The position numbers were made by a program, and so were the translations under genes. A stretch of 64,000 nucleotides of DNA from Pseudofabraea citricarpa (Eukaryota > Ascomycota > Leotiomycetes > Helotiales > Dermateaceae), in the NCBI GenBank assembly GCA_029641185.1, contig JAPWGK010000024.1:186001-250000 (forward strand), read 5' to 3'. Every line of letters starts with the position of its first letter. The stretch's first letter is position 1. The notes below the pieces were generated by a model. That model was not told the origin of the DNA. It saw only the letters and a program-made list of their open reading frames with translations, and ran no database searches. This document shows positions 42,501-52,613 of the stretch, piece after piece.

Positions 42501-42876
42501 CCTGCCTTCAGGAGAAATCGTTGTCAAGGGCCAAGAGCCTGCTACATGGCACCTGAAAGTGGAGCCCGCGATGGTGTCTTTGAAGCCCAGCCTTACGAGA
42601 CGGATCAAATCGCTAGGACTTGCAACCAGCGTGACACTCTGCCATGTCGACAGCTCGCTGAATATTCTCAGACGAGAGGATGACCACGCGGGGGGTGGAT
42701 GGAGCCAGGTTGCAAAAGGAGCGAGCGCGAGCAGAAGCGTGCCTCAAGCCAGTGTAGGTGTCAAGAGCTCGTTTACCGTGCTCGGTAGCAAGGGACTGGG
42801 TGCGAAGAAGAAGAAAGTAGAGGAGGACGCAGTGGACGATTGGGAGCGCGAGGTTGATGGTTGGGAGAATGGATGA
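39562..42876 (+). CDS. fap1: NFX1-type zinc finger R3H protein (FAP1-like)
   Basis: A single-exon frame of 1104 residues. The N-terminus is basic and low-complexity (RGGGRSRGRRPRRG, GRHGRRGGIGGRGG). A RING/PHD-like finger follows near residues 165-225 (YECSICTNEV, HLSCAKKW, WRCPGCNLP). Then come about nine NFX1-type Cys/His-rich repeats (CGQTCSKP, CGEHTCQRSCH, CGRHECGERCC, CGNHACAELCHKGPC, CGIHTCQKACH). An R3H single-strand nucleic-acid domain lies near residues 855-930 (FRVFAGDEAEKRLRFKPM). The Trp-rich acidic end (VDDWEREVDGWENG) is usual. Homologues are human NFX1 and yeast FAP1, which bind DNA or FKBP12 and may act as ubiquitin ligases. The start was placed at the ATG where the family-like N-terminus begins; the frame is open upstream to 39415. 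Confidence 0.93.
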   Translation: MASLEPAGPTPTPTRGGGRSRGRRPRRGNAGQRNAAAQNTADQPPAASQPGISASNQAPAVTEAPSNNRGRHGRRGGIGGRGGRRGGGVQTQPMVNGQRRFGGMLTSSATEALPGLAADAPVFEPGKPVVPRARNPQAPRPRRMSKSQAPDIATRTHEDITNGQYECSICTNEVMPNSKIWNCKTCWSVLHLSCAKKWSKNDSSTLQQRGVASGDLPPPRQWRCPGCNLPKDELPTSYTCWCQKEIEPRSIAGLPPHSCGQTCSKPRIGHCPHPCELICHAGPCPPCRLMGPSMSCFCGKETSSRRCLDTNYETGWSCAQVCGDILPCGEHTCQRSCHEGLCGSCEVMIDSRCYCGRVEKELPCSERDDERESVLPASDAKVDSSEPEIWTGSFNCGDECRRPYDCGKKEHFCESKCHPQTLEPAHCPFSPDVVSHCPCGKTPLDILLPEPRTNCSQPIPHCQERCQKVLVCGHLCEQICHQGECRPCLQTVLISCRCGRTSSKTVCHQGVEEPPSCTRVCRSTLNCGRHECGERCCPGEKKAVSFDVMKRYLADPILQSERQIAKRRKQPLSATARTGDENFEAEHICLKTCGRPLKCGNHACAELCHKGPCSSCLEAIFDEISCACGRTVLQPPQPCGTRPPECRYECTRQRTCGHPQIKHQCHEDTEPCPKCPFLVEKPCICGKRTLKNQPCWFSEVRCGLPCGKKLKCGIHTCQKACHRPGECEDATSPCSQLCGRRKTVCDHTCSDPCHAPYPCKEVNPCQAKTFITCQCQHQKQAAKCLASKSSEGNSKKILDCNDECLRLQRNAKLAAALDIDPTTHTDDHVPYSQETLDMYKDMPKFAQVYEREFRVFAGDEAEKRLRFKPMQATQRAFLHSLAEDFGLDSESQDPEPHRHVCIFKTPRFVSAPMKTLAQCVKLKAVAAVDSAPPSKGLVSTAEPFNAFLLASPKFGLTIDELQADLQPELSTIPLSFEISFLPSGEIVVKGQEPATWHLKVEPAMVSLKPSLTRRIKSLGLATSVTLCHVDSSLNILRREDDHAGGGWSQVAKGASASRSVPQASVGVKSSFTVLGSKGLGAKKKKVEEDAVDDWEREVDGWENG

Positions 42877-44335
42877 TGATGATGATGAGAAATGACGACG
42901 GAGATTCCCCTTGTCACCACAGCTTTAGCTTTTGATAATAGCCTTGCACCATACCATGTAAGAACAGACGTCAATACTCGTGGAGATTGAGCAGAAATGC
43001 CAGTGGCTTAGAGAAGCAAACCTACCTAGGTATTCTAATATCAGAGATCTTCCCACGGCTTGACAAAATAACTATTCCCTTTCTCCGCCTGACTCCTCAC
43101 CAATATAATGACATCAGCTCTATATAATCTCTAACCTCCCATAAACCCTCCCTCTCCTCACGTCGGCCTACCAAAAAAAGAAAAAAGGCTTGCGTATAGA
43201 AATAACCTTGTTAGTCTCAAGGTCTCGCAGAAGGCATACCTCAGTAGAATACCTCTTCCTAAAGCTGCCTTCTTCTCATCCTCGATATCTCTTCCCCCTC
43301 TACAGCAAGCCGCAAGCGTGAGGAGAAGAGAGCACGAGAGAGGGGGCAACCTTTTTTCTTTCTTTTCTCAAAAGAAAAAAAAGAAGGAGAAAGAGAAGAG
43401 AAGAGGAGATTCACATAGCATACAGAAACCCTCCATCTCCTCGTCTTGATCTACGTCGGAGGTTTATATCCCTCGTGCGAAGAAAGAAAAGAAGAGGAAA
43501 GAGAGAAGAAGATGTACCTTTCAGCTCGAGGGGAGGGAGGGGGTTGGTTGGTTAGTTTATAATGTTTGGAATTTGGAATTTATCCCCCACTTACCTATGT
43601 TTCGCGAGCTTTGATGTTACTACGATTGTAGTAGTAGTAGTAGTCGAATTCACGTCACAAGGTCACAAGGTCCCCACATGTACAAGTTGCTCGCGCGGCC
43701 AGCTGTTGCTTGCTTTCCGGCAGGTGCACTCCGTCCATAATGCGAGTCACATACAGAACAAAGGGAACAAGAGAAGAAGAAGAAGAAGAAGAAGAAGAAG
43801 AAGAAGAAGAAGAAGAAGAAGAAGAAGAAGAAGAAAAGCCAAGTCCACTGTGATGCATTAAAAATAATCTTCCTCTTCATCTATTCTATTATCGAAGAAA
43901 GAAGAAGAAAGAAAACATATATATACGAGTTATGTATAAAGATGCCGCGCGCTGTGCTGTATGTAAGCCAGATCAAGACCAGGACCAGGACCAGGAGCAA
44001 AACCAAAACCAAAACCAGAACCCAAAAAATATGCCTGCCCAGGAAAAATGCCTAGAGAGATGCCGCCGCCGCCCCACCCCACCCCCTTCTATAGTTTTAA
44101 CAGTCGTAAAAGAACAAAAAAGGCAAAGAGAATGGAAGAAAAGAGACGCGACGTGACGTGACGTTGAACATAGGATAGAAGAAGGAGAAAATAAAAAAAA
44201 GAAGAAAGTCTAAGTTGAGTAAGTGAAAAGGTATCATTAACGTCGTCGTCATGGTCGTCATGGTCGTCATCATGCTTTGGCTTTTCGCTTTTCGCTCTTT
44301 TCGTTGCGGAGGGAGAAAGAGAGAAAGAGAGAGGT
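42877..44335. other. Convergent intergenic with long purine-rich tracts
   Basis: A 1.5-kb gap between the convergent 3-prime ends of the NFX1-type gene and the Zn2Cys6 gene. From about 43160 to 43520 the plus strand is strongly purine-biased (AAAAAGAAAAAAGG, GAAGGAGAAAGAGAAGAG). A (GAA)n microsatellite and a CCAGGA/CCAAAA repeat (about 43976-44021) follow. Frames across the GAA tract give poly-Arg or poly-Ser artefacts, not genes. Confidence 0.6.
43773..43836. repeat. (GAA)n microsatellite, about 21 units
   Basis: An uninterrupted GAA triplet run of about 64 nt. It lies between convergent genes and forms part of a larger purine tract. Long GAA/TTC runs can form triplex DNA. Confidence 0.95.
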
Positions 44336-46768
44336 CTACACGACAGGGAAGGTATTGCTGATGTTGGACCACAGCATCTCGAGGTTGTACGTCTCGGCCG
44401 CCTCGGTCGTGAAGTCCATCTCGAAGGACTGGAACAGCATGCGCTGCATCTCGGCCGTGTCGTCGCTGTCCATGTCGAAGTTCAGCAGCGGGCCGTCGGG
44501 GATGGCCATGGGGAGCATCTGGACGGCTCCCGCGTAATCCGACGCCGCTGCAGAGCTCGTCGCCGTGCTGGTGTTTCGCCGGATGCTCTCGACGCTGCTG
44601 GCTTCGTCGCTGACCGACGACGGCGTCTTCTTGGAGTTCCGCCCAAGCACGAGCTGCTTCTCTCGGCTCTGGCTCTGACTCTGGCTCTGGCTCTGCTGGC
44701 TCATGTCCATGCCCAGACACATGTCGACTTTGGCGCTCAGCTCACGCATGATGTCGGCTGCGCTGGCTGCCACGGCGAAGCTGTTCCCGAAACTCTCAAA
44801 GACGGCGACGCAGAGATCCAGCGCGCTGCGGGCCGCGTGCATCGACTCGCTCTCGGGATGGGCTAGCACGAAGCCCACGAGCGTGATGGCCGCGCTCCAC
44901 TGCCACTGGAAGGCCTCGTGCCAGCCTGTCAGGATCGACGTCGACGACAGCACCTGGTGCAGGATATGCGTCAGCGTCATGGCGTGGGCGGCGCACTTCA
45001 TGGCCGTCCGATCCGCGAGCGGTCGCGGTGTTGTTGTTGGCACGAAGGAGATGAAGGGCCGGTAGAGATTCGTGCAGAGGTTGTGGTACATCAGCTCGAG
45101 TAGCAGGCGTTGTCGCTGCAGCCACAGAGGTTCGAACTGCTCGATATCTAGAGCTGACAGGTCGGTGGAGAAGGGCGTCCCGTTGTTTTGGCGTTTGGTC
45201 TTGAGGGCTTCTGGCACGTTGGCTAGCCAGTAGTCTAGCCGCCCCGACTGTGTGTCGAGCAGATTGGCGTACGTCTCAACGTCATCCCATATCGTCTGCC
45301 CGTTGTCTCCTGTCATCATGTTGGGCACTTTGGCGTAGAAGGCTGTGTACGTAGTTCGCGCAGCTAGCATGAGTTTGGTGTTCTCGAGATTCCACGTCAG
45401 CCAGGTGACGTTGTCGCCGAGAGGATTGAAACTAGCCCCAGCCAGTAAGGCAATCTCGCGACTGGCAGCTGGAAGACTGCATGTCGTGCTCGAATCATAT
45501 AGTAGGAATGGTCGTCCTAACTTCATGCTCATCTTGGTCTCTAGAACATATAGCGTCCACCACACGCGCTTCCGCATCTCTCTCTCACGCAGTGGCATCG
45601 TCTCGGGCGGCTCGAGATGCAGCCCGAGCATGTATGCCGTCTGTACGGCAAGACCGCATGCACTGTCGGCCATGTTGTGGAACGAGCCGCAGCAGAGATA
45701 CATGGAGCACAGAATGTGACATTGCAGTGTCGAGATGGTTGGATTCTCTAGCTCACATGACAGCAGCGTCTGGCAGCGCTGATAATGCCATCTCCCCGCG
45801 AGCGTGGGATCGTTGTTATCCACGTTGGCTCTGGACGTGCCGAGTCCACGTCCAGCACCGGGCAGCATGGCCATACCAAACTGCATGCACACGGCAATAA
45901 TGATATCGACGAGGGCCGAGGGCTTGCGCTCGTTGGTCGAGGTGGTCCATAGCGACTGGTAGTGCTCTTTGAACTGGAACTCGTCCAGAATCGGACACGA
46001 CGTGTAGTAGGACTGCCAGAACAGCCCCAGGAAATACTCTTCCTGGGTCGGTGTGAGAAAGTCGGTCGCATAAATATTGTCTGGGGGGCTCGTGAAGCGA
46101 CCCCCTTGATCCTCGCCTGCCATGACAGTCGGCCCATCCAGCAGCATACTCGCTGAATTGGGTAGCAGATGACTGGCTGAGTTCGTTGGAGGCAGATCTA
46201 GTAGGTTGGTTGATAGAAATGTCTCGATACGCCCAATGAAGTGGAATAGTGAGGCAGCGCCATACCAGCTCTTCTGTGGCGAACGGGCCGTTCTGATATG
46301 GATGCCTTCCCAGGACCCCTTGTGCTGGGCCAATTCATGGTCGAAGTGAGTGTCTTCGGTCTGTTGCACCGGTTGACATGTCACTTCGTGCTTGTTCTGC
46401 AACTCAGATTCCAGCTCTTGCACACGCATCCGCAGCCGTTCAACTTCACGGTACACGTGCGGCAGCGTGGCCTGCTTGATGGCCCCGGTCACGTTACACG
46501 GCCCGCCGCGACTCTTGCAACTCTCACACGGATGCTGGTTGTTGCACTTGATGCGATGCACTCGGCACCAGTCGCAGGCGCGGGCCACCTGAGTGCGTTT
46601 TGCGCGTGGGCGTGGCGGGGTCGGTATAGGCTCCGGGGACTTGACAGTGGTGGTGGTGTTGGTCTCAAAGGTCGTGAACATCATGGCCGAGGGCTGAGAA
46701 TCCACGACGGAGCTGGCGGAGCTGGCGGAGCTGGTGTTCTTCTTGCTAGCGCTGTCGTTCCGTGTCAT
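44336..46768 (-). CDS. Zn(II)2Cys6 fungal transcription factor
   Basis: A single-exon frame of 810 residues (853 if the ATG at 46897 is used; those extra residues look like translated leader). The zinc cluster at residues 65-91 has the canonical spacing C-X2-C-X6-C-X5-C-X2-C-X6-C (ACDWCRVHRIKC, HPCESCKSRGGPC). It is followed by a linker and a coiled-coil (REVERLRMRVQELESEL). The fungal-specific regulatory domain begins near residue 230 (FLTPTQEEYFLGLFWQSYY) and includes RKRVWWTLYVLETKMSMKLGRP. A Ser-Gln repeat (SQSQSQSQS) lies near residue 725. The acidic C-terminus with several Phe/Met may activate transcription. It could belong to the group that includes regulators of plant-polysaccharide degradation, but I cannot name the orthologue, and the target genes are unknown. 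Confidence 0.9.
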   Translation of the reverse strand: MTRNDSASKKNTSSASSASSVVDSQPSAMMFTTFETNTTTTVKSPEPIPTPPRPRAKRTQVARACDWCRVHRIKCNNQHPCESCKSRGGPCNVTGAIKQATLPHVYREVERLRMRVQELESELQNKHEVTCQPVQQTEDTHFDHELAQHKGSWEGIHIRTARSPQKSWYGAASLFHFIGRIETFLSTNLLDLPPTNSASHLLPNSASMLLDGPTVMAGEDQGGRFTSPPDNIYATDFLTPTQEEYFLGLFWQSYYTSCPILDEFQFKEHYQSLWTTSTNERKPSALVDIIIAVCMQFGMAMLPGAGRGLGTSRANVDNNDPTLAGRWHYQRCQTLLSCELENPTISTLQCHILCSMYLCCGSFHNMADSACGLAVQTAYMLGLHLEPPETMPLREREMRKRVWWTLYVLETKMSMKLGRPFLLYDSSTTCSLPAASREIALLAGASFNPLGDNVTWLTWNLENTKLMLAARTTYTAFYAKVPNMMTGDNGQTIWDDVETYANLLDTQSGRLDYWLANVPEALKTKRQNNGTPFSTDLSALDIEQFEPLWLQRQRLLLELMYHNLCTNLYRPFISFVPTTTPRPLADRTAMKCAAHAMTLTHILHQVLSSTSILTGWHEAFQWQWSAAITLVGFVLAHPESESMHAARSALDLCVAVFESFGNSFAVAASAADIMRELSAKVDMCLGMDMSQQSQSQSQSQSREKQLVLGRNSKKTPSSVSDEASSVESIRRNTSTATSSAAASDYAGAVQMLPMAIPDGPLLNFDMDSDDTAEMQRMLFQSFEMDFTTEAAETYNLEMLWSNISNTFPVV

Positions 46769-46897
46769 TTCGTGTCGCGCGCCGGAGTTGGCTCCGTAGG
46801 TTGTTTTGCGTGAGGGCGAGAGGAGGAGCGAAGGATGGCGGTGGAGGGAGAAAAAGGGGAGCGAGGGGGGGGCAGGCGGAATCAGGTGACTTGTCAC

Positions 46898-48619
46898 CTG
46901 TTTTCTGTCGCTGAGTGAGTTGGTTTGTTGGAGAAGAGAAGCAGCGGTGAAGCTCGGACGCCTGGGGCTTATAGCGCTCAGGTGGCATTAGCAACCTTTT
47001 ATAACATACCTGAGGCAGAGAACCATGGGTTGGCTCTGGTGGTTGAGTGATGCTGCTGTTTCGCTGCTGATTCGCTGCCCACCCACGACCCTGCTAAGCT
47101 GCCTCGCATAAACTCAAAGCAGTGCGTTAGCGAGCAAGCTGAATTCTCGCTGATACTAAGTTAGGTATTGCCTACTGTGCTGTACTGTCGAGTTGGCCTG
47201 TAAGTGGGATGGCAAAGTATATAGGTTAACAGGGAAGGGATCTGCACGTCTGTTCAACCTGCTTTGTTTCTCCCCCTCTTTAAATCCAAACCTTATTATT
47301 CTCTCTGCCCGTTCTGCTCTGCGTCTGCTTTAGCAGTTTACGCGTATACGGTGCGGGCAAAGAAAGGGTCCTGTCCTGCGAACGACAGCGGCAACGACAG
47401 GGTTCTCATGCCAAGTTCGCTTCTAAGTACGGTACAGTAGCTCTGGCAGCACGGATTCTGCACTTCTGACAGTACGTACATACAGTACTTACAGTTGCCT
47501 CTGCTCTGGATAGTCAGGCGCTTCTAGGCCTCCCGCCTCCCGCCTCCCGTCTCAAGTTTTTTTTTTTTTTTTAATATATGTAGGCAGCCTAAAGGGGTCT
47601 GTCTGTATCACAGTACCACCCCCCTCACCAGCTTCGCAAGATCCTTGTCGTGTCCATACCATGCCATGCCATGCTGTCCAATGTCTATGCCGACCATGTT
47701 ATCCACGCTGCCCACGTCTTCTGGCCGGGGTCGCCACCTCCGTCTCCGTACAGCGACGACGCTCGAGTCAACTGACGTCAAAAGCCGACAAATAAGGTTT
47801 TTGTGCGAGATCAAATGTCCGATTTTGTCTTTAATGCACGCAGCTTAGAAGTCGTCTGGTATGCATGTAGGTCTGGAGGTCTGCATGTACTCAAGAAGGT
47901 GAGTTTATGTATGTACTGCACATCGCATGCCGGCTTCTGGGCGAATAGACTTTTCCGGGCGCGGATCGCTCCCGGCGGCTCGGCCCATCAAAAATGTTTG
48001 CCAATCACTATCGCCAATCACCACGTTGGCGATTCTCTGTAGGATTCCATCGTCTCGCAGAACGCTGCACGACCGTGGTCCGGAGATCTGCATCGCTGGA
48101 CTACCCTCGCGATCACGTCTTCACAAGCCAGCCCTAGTGCCTATCGATACTGTGATCTGGCTTTCCTCCTGTCCTCCTGTCCTCCTGTCCTCCAACCCCG
48201 ACGCTAACTGCTCAACTCTCGTGGAACGTCCGGAATATACGCTTTGAAAGCCAAATCAACTGAGTCATGGTGGGAAAGTTGCTGCTGCTGCAGCAACACG
48301 ACATGTTGAGCGGAGATCGATGAGCTCCGGGTTTTTGAAAGGGAAGAAGAACTGAGAATTGAAGGGAGAAAGACGTGAGCTGGCGAAGTACGAGGAGTAA
48401 GTCTTCGGTCAATTGAACCTATAAAGAGTGCCCGAAGATCGCCGTGCCCATGAATAAAAGAGCCAGCCGCATCTGCCAAGCTCCTTTGATGAAGAAAGCA
48501 CTTCTATTTTGAATTCTTGTTTAATCATCCGTTTCGCTTTCGTTTAACAAGCAACCAAGCAACTTCCTCGCTTAATACTTGTTATCATCCCCCCTCGCCC
48601 CTCGCGGCTCCTAGCGGAC
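46898..48619. promoter_or_regulatory. Divergent intergenic region, Zn2Cys6 gene and GMC gene
   Basis: A 1.7-kb region between divergent genes. It holds three small tandem repeats: CCTCCCG three times at 47529-47549, a T16 run at 47557-47572, and CCTCCTGT three and a half times at 48165-48193. GTACAGTA/GTACTTACAG-like repeats lie near 47430-47500. Frames at 47608-48479 are short and lack protein features. A pyrimidine-rich leader (CCCCCCTCGCCCCTCG) precedes the GMC start. Confidence 0.45.
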
Positions 48620-50606
48620 ATGTTTGACAAATATTTCAAAGCCGGTGGCCTGCACGTAGCACTGCTTGCGTGTCTGGTGTCTCACATCCGGGCAGAGCCA
48701 CTGATCTCTTCGTCCTTTGGAATAGCTGGTGACAACGCAACCTACGACTATGTGATCGTGGGTGGTGGTAACGCTGGCCTGACAGTCGCCACCAGACTGG
48801 TCCAGCAGAACGCCGGCACGGTTGCTGTCGTTGAAGCTGGCTCTTTCTACGAGATTACCAATGGCAACATCAGTACCGTGCCTGCGACCGGTGCTTATTT
48901 CTCGGGCAAGGGTGTCGATGATTGGCAATCTCTAATCGATTGGGGTTACATGACCACCCCTCAAGTAGTAAGTAATAACAACTGTCATAAGCGATGGTGA
49001 TGGTTCACAGCGCTAACACCAAGACCAGGGTGCCTACAACAACACCCTTCATTATGCTCGTGGCAAGACCCTAGGAGGCTCAACGGCTCGAAACTTCATG
49101 GTCTACCATCGTGGAACTAAAGGGGCATACCAACAATGGGCTGATGCCGTCGGAGACCAGAGCTATGCATGGGAGAACTTCTTCCCTTTCTTCAGAAAGA
49201 GCATCAACTTTACGGAACCCAACATGAACCTTCGTTTAGCCAACTCAACTCCTCATTACAACGCTACAGATACTGGCGATCAGATCGGGCCGCTCTCCCT
49301 CACCTTCTCCCATTCGGTCCTTGCATTCGCAACATGGGCCGTGGAGGGCTTCGCACAGATGGGCTTGCCTATCATCAATAATTTCGTGAGTGGCTCGCTG
49401 TTGGGACAATCTTATGCCCTGTCGACCATAAATGCCGACACGATGCATCGAGACTCTAGCGAGACGTCCTTCCTCCGTGAAGGTCTCGAGGATCCTGCTC
49501 TGACCGTCTACATTCTCTCCGTCGCGCAACGTGTCCTGTTCGACGAGAACAAGAGAGCCACAGGTGTCCTCGTGGAGTCAGACGACATTGACCCTTATGT
49601 TTTAACCGCCCGCAAGGAAGTTATCTTGAGTGCCGGGTCGATCGGATCGCCACAGCTGCTTATGATCTCCGGAGTAGGTCCAGCCGAGACTCTGAGCTCA
49701 CTGGATATCCCTATCATTTCTGATCTACCGGGGGTCGGACAAGGCATGCAAGATCACATCTTCACTGGCATCGCACACCGTGTCGATGCGCCAACCCTCA
49801 CAGCGCTGCAGGATCTCAAGTTTGCCGCTGAGCAAGCTGTTCTCTACAACGAGCATGCAACCGGCATGTACGCCAACACAAACACCGAGGTGCTGGCCTT
49901 CGAAAAGATTCCCGAATACCTCCGTGGTAGTTGGAGCGAAGAGACCAATACCACTCTCGCTGCCTATCCTAAGGACTGGCCTGAAATAGAGTATATCTCC
50001 ATCCCATCCTACCTGGGTGACCAGAGCAACTCAAGAGCTGGCAGTCCTCGTGATGGCTACCAGTATGCCACGATATCCTTTGCGCTGGTTGCACCCCAAT
50101 CGCGAGGCTACGTGACTATCGAGTCAGCCGACGTCAACGTTCCCCCAATCGTCAACCCAAACTATTTAACCGCACGGGCGGATATCGATATCGTCGTCGG
50201 TGCTTTCAAGCGCGGTCGTGAATTCTTCAAAACCGAAGCTCTCGCCGGCCATTCTATCGGCGATGAGTATTTCCCAGGCAACAACGTCACGACCGATGAG
50301 CAGATCGAAGACTGGGCCCGCAAGAGCTTCAACGCTATGTGGCATGCTACCAGCACTGCCGCTATGGGTAAGCTCGATAACCCTCTGACTGTCCTTGATA
50401 CGAAGGCCAGAGTTATTGGCGTCGAGGGGCTGCGTGTCGTGGATGCATCTGCGTTCCCATTCCTACCCCCTGGCCACCCCATGTCCACAGTTTGTAGGTT
50501 TTTCTATCCTTTGCAAATTTGCAATCCATGAATAAGTTATAACTAACACTTCAACCTAGACGCTTTTGCTGAAAAGCTGGCGTGTGACATCTCAGGCAAC
50601 TGTTAA
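48620..50606 (+). CDS. Secreted GMC (glucose-methanol-choline) oxidoreductase
   Basis: Three exons (48620-48967, 49029-50493, 50560-50606) give 619 residues. A hydrophobic N-terminal signal (LHVALLACLVSHIRA) precedes the FAD-binding Rossmann motif YDYVIVGGGNAGLTVATRL. Then come GKTLGGSTARNFMVYHRG (GMC signature 1), LSAGSIGSPQLLMISGVGP (signature 2), and the catalytic-site motifs MWHATSTAAMG and PGHPMSTVY, supplying two His. The last exon (47 nt) supplies the family C-terminus YAFAEKLACDISGNC; without it the protein would end in unrelated residues. Family members are flavin alcohol oxidases or dehydrogenases, some in secondary-metabolite pathways and some in lignocellulose breakdown. No polyketide or peptide synthase lies directly next to it, so the pathway is open. 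Confidence 0.93.
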
Positions 50607-52613
50607 GCTTAATGCTAACTAGTTGTTCTTTGAACTCCTCATGTTGATAGTCATTTACATTGCTCGGGGGCAGATATCTTTAAGTCCTTGATATATCCTG
50701 GCATAACTTGGGCGGGTTTTGAAGGTTTAACTATAGTATCCTCTTTGGTGATCTGGGGGGGTTTTATGTCGTGAAAAGGCCAAATATTTCTCCTATGGAA
50801 TATTTCTTAGGACTTAATTTCTTCCGTTTATTTTATTATTTCGGTCGTATTCTAGAGTCCTACAATTATATCTCAGCCTTTTCCCGTCATCATCTTTTCC
50901 CATTGATATGATATGTGACTTCTCTTTCCAAACCAGCTCAGCGTAGACAATCATTGAGAAGGCAATAGTTAATTTGCCACCTGTTCTGCATAGAGTTCGA
51001 AAAGAGAGAGCCGCACCTACGGACGTCCGTCCGTTCGCTTAACTTAAAAATCCAAACATTCGATTCATCCGCTCGCCCGACCTAACTTACCTGAATCGCG
51101 GTACTTGAATTAATCAAGCATCTTACAGCAGATCACCGATCTGACCCCTTTTTCTGTTTGAAGTTTAAAATAGCCAGGGTCTTGTTAGGTACCAATACGG
51201 AGTGACGGCCGTAAAAATTACTCTAATAAGAATCATGGCAAGCTCGTCTATAAGCTTGGCTGGGCTCACAGCAATCAGAGGACCAAGGATTGTGATACCC
51301 CTACTGTAGAAGATAAAGCAGAAGAAATTGCAAGCGCCTTGGTCTGAATATCCAATCAAGAGATGTACGTCCTATCTTGACTAAGGCTGTCCTGTTTCTT
51401 TGAGAAGTCCAAGTACCCACAGACAAGCGGACTCCCCGAGAATCTCTGCTGCCAGTCCTGCCATTTTTGGTTAGCATAAAGTGTCCTAAGTTCCATCTGA
51501 GTTATTAGAGTTCCTGTGTAAACGACAAAAATCCGAATTTCCTCTTCTCTTTTGGGGGGTGGTCCTGCAAGGTCAGGGACTTTGTGACCTCAAACGTCTA
51601 GCTTCCAGGGTCCTTGACTAGCACCGTACGCCTTGGTGCGGCTTATCTTTTTAACAAGTGAGGCCGCGGATGCTAGCGCAACACTAGGATCTCACGGTCC
51701 TACTCTTGTTTTCACTCCACTTCCGTCATGAACTTTATCCCAACCACACATAAACACTTTTATGCAATGCGGAGGCACGGGTGACACATGCACAACAACG
51801 GCTCGTCACGTCGAAACCAAAACCCTAATTATAGATTCGACAGTCGCATTCTCTCGCTCTTCAAGAATTGCCTATGTGCATAAAAAGTATTACGGCTGCC
51901 ATCGAGCTAGGAGTCCTTCTGTATGTATGATTGACCACCATTTCGACTCTCCCTTCTTCCTTTTTAGCGAACAATGATCCGACGAGAAAGGAAAAAGCCA
52001 ACTTTCCAGCATCGAGATCTCGGAAACCAGGAAAAAGCTGGCCAACGGTTTTGAAAATGAGCGGGACGGGAAAAAAAAGAAAATAAAGCAGGAAACTTCA
52101 CCCGTCTGGTCGAAACTAATAAGCAGCAAGAACCAAAGTCGAGCTCCGGGACTCCGGGCTCAAGACGGTTAGCTCTCGAGTTCGCGTGATCGAGCACGAC
52201 CTCGTCGTCCCCCATCTCTCTCAGCAAGTGGATACTTTAATCATCACCCCGACCGCCCGGCGCTCCATAAGGTGGCTACAATGGAATGGGGGAGTTCAAA
52301 TGTCGGCGACTTTGCAAGAAGCTGCTGGCTTCTTTCCCATCTTCGATAAAGACCAGGTGGGCCACATCACATCACAACGCATCGCATCACCAGGCCGCCG
52401 TGGGCCCTCGCGAGACCTTGAGACCGACAGACGGATTGGAACGCTCGCTCACTTGTCATTGGTATCTGGGTCAATAGTAGTAGTAGTAGCAGCAGCAGCA
52501 GCAGCTACGGTCTTACGGACGAACTCAATCACCCACTCGATCCCTCCCGCCACTTAGGCCACGAGAAGAGCTGATCCTCCTTCCCCCAAAAAGGCTCGGG
52601 AGGCCGCTCCATA
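50607..52613. other. Intergenic, GMC gene to MIP gene
   Basis: A 2-kb gap between genes in the same direction. It contains the GMC 3-prime UTR and the MIP promoter. Small frames at 51165-51359 and 51762-52557 show no protein features. A trinucleotide microsatellite lies at 52475-52505, about 110 nt before the MIP start. No mobile element is seen. Confidence 0.45.
52475..52505. repeat. TAG/CAG-type trinucleotide microsatellite
   Basis: Five TAG-phase triplets pass directly into five AGC triplets, in the 5-prime leader or promoter of the MIP gene. Length polymorphism is likely. Confidence 0.85.

Noticed and set aside
43562..43861. Arg-rich, Phe-rich and Ser-rich frames near 43.7 kb
   Set aside because: They are translations of the (GAA)n microsatellite and have no other protein features.
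44097..44720. A 207-codon minus-strand frame overlapping the Zn2Cys6 gene end
   Set aside because: It is a shadow in another frame of the regulator; its repeats are the Ser-Gln codons read out of phase.
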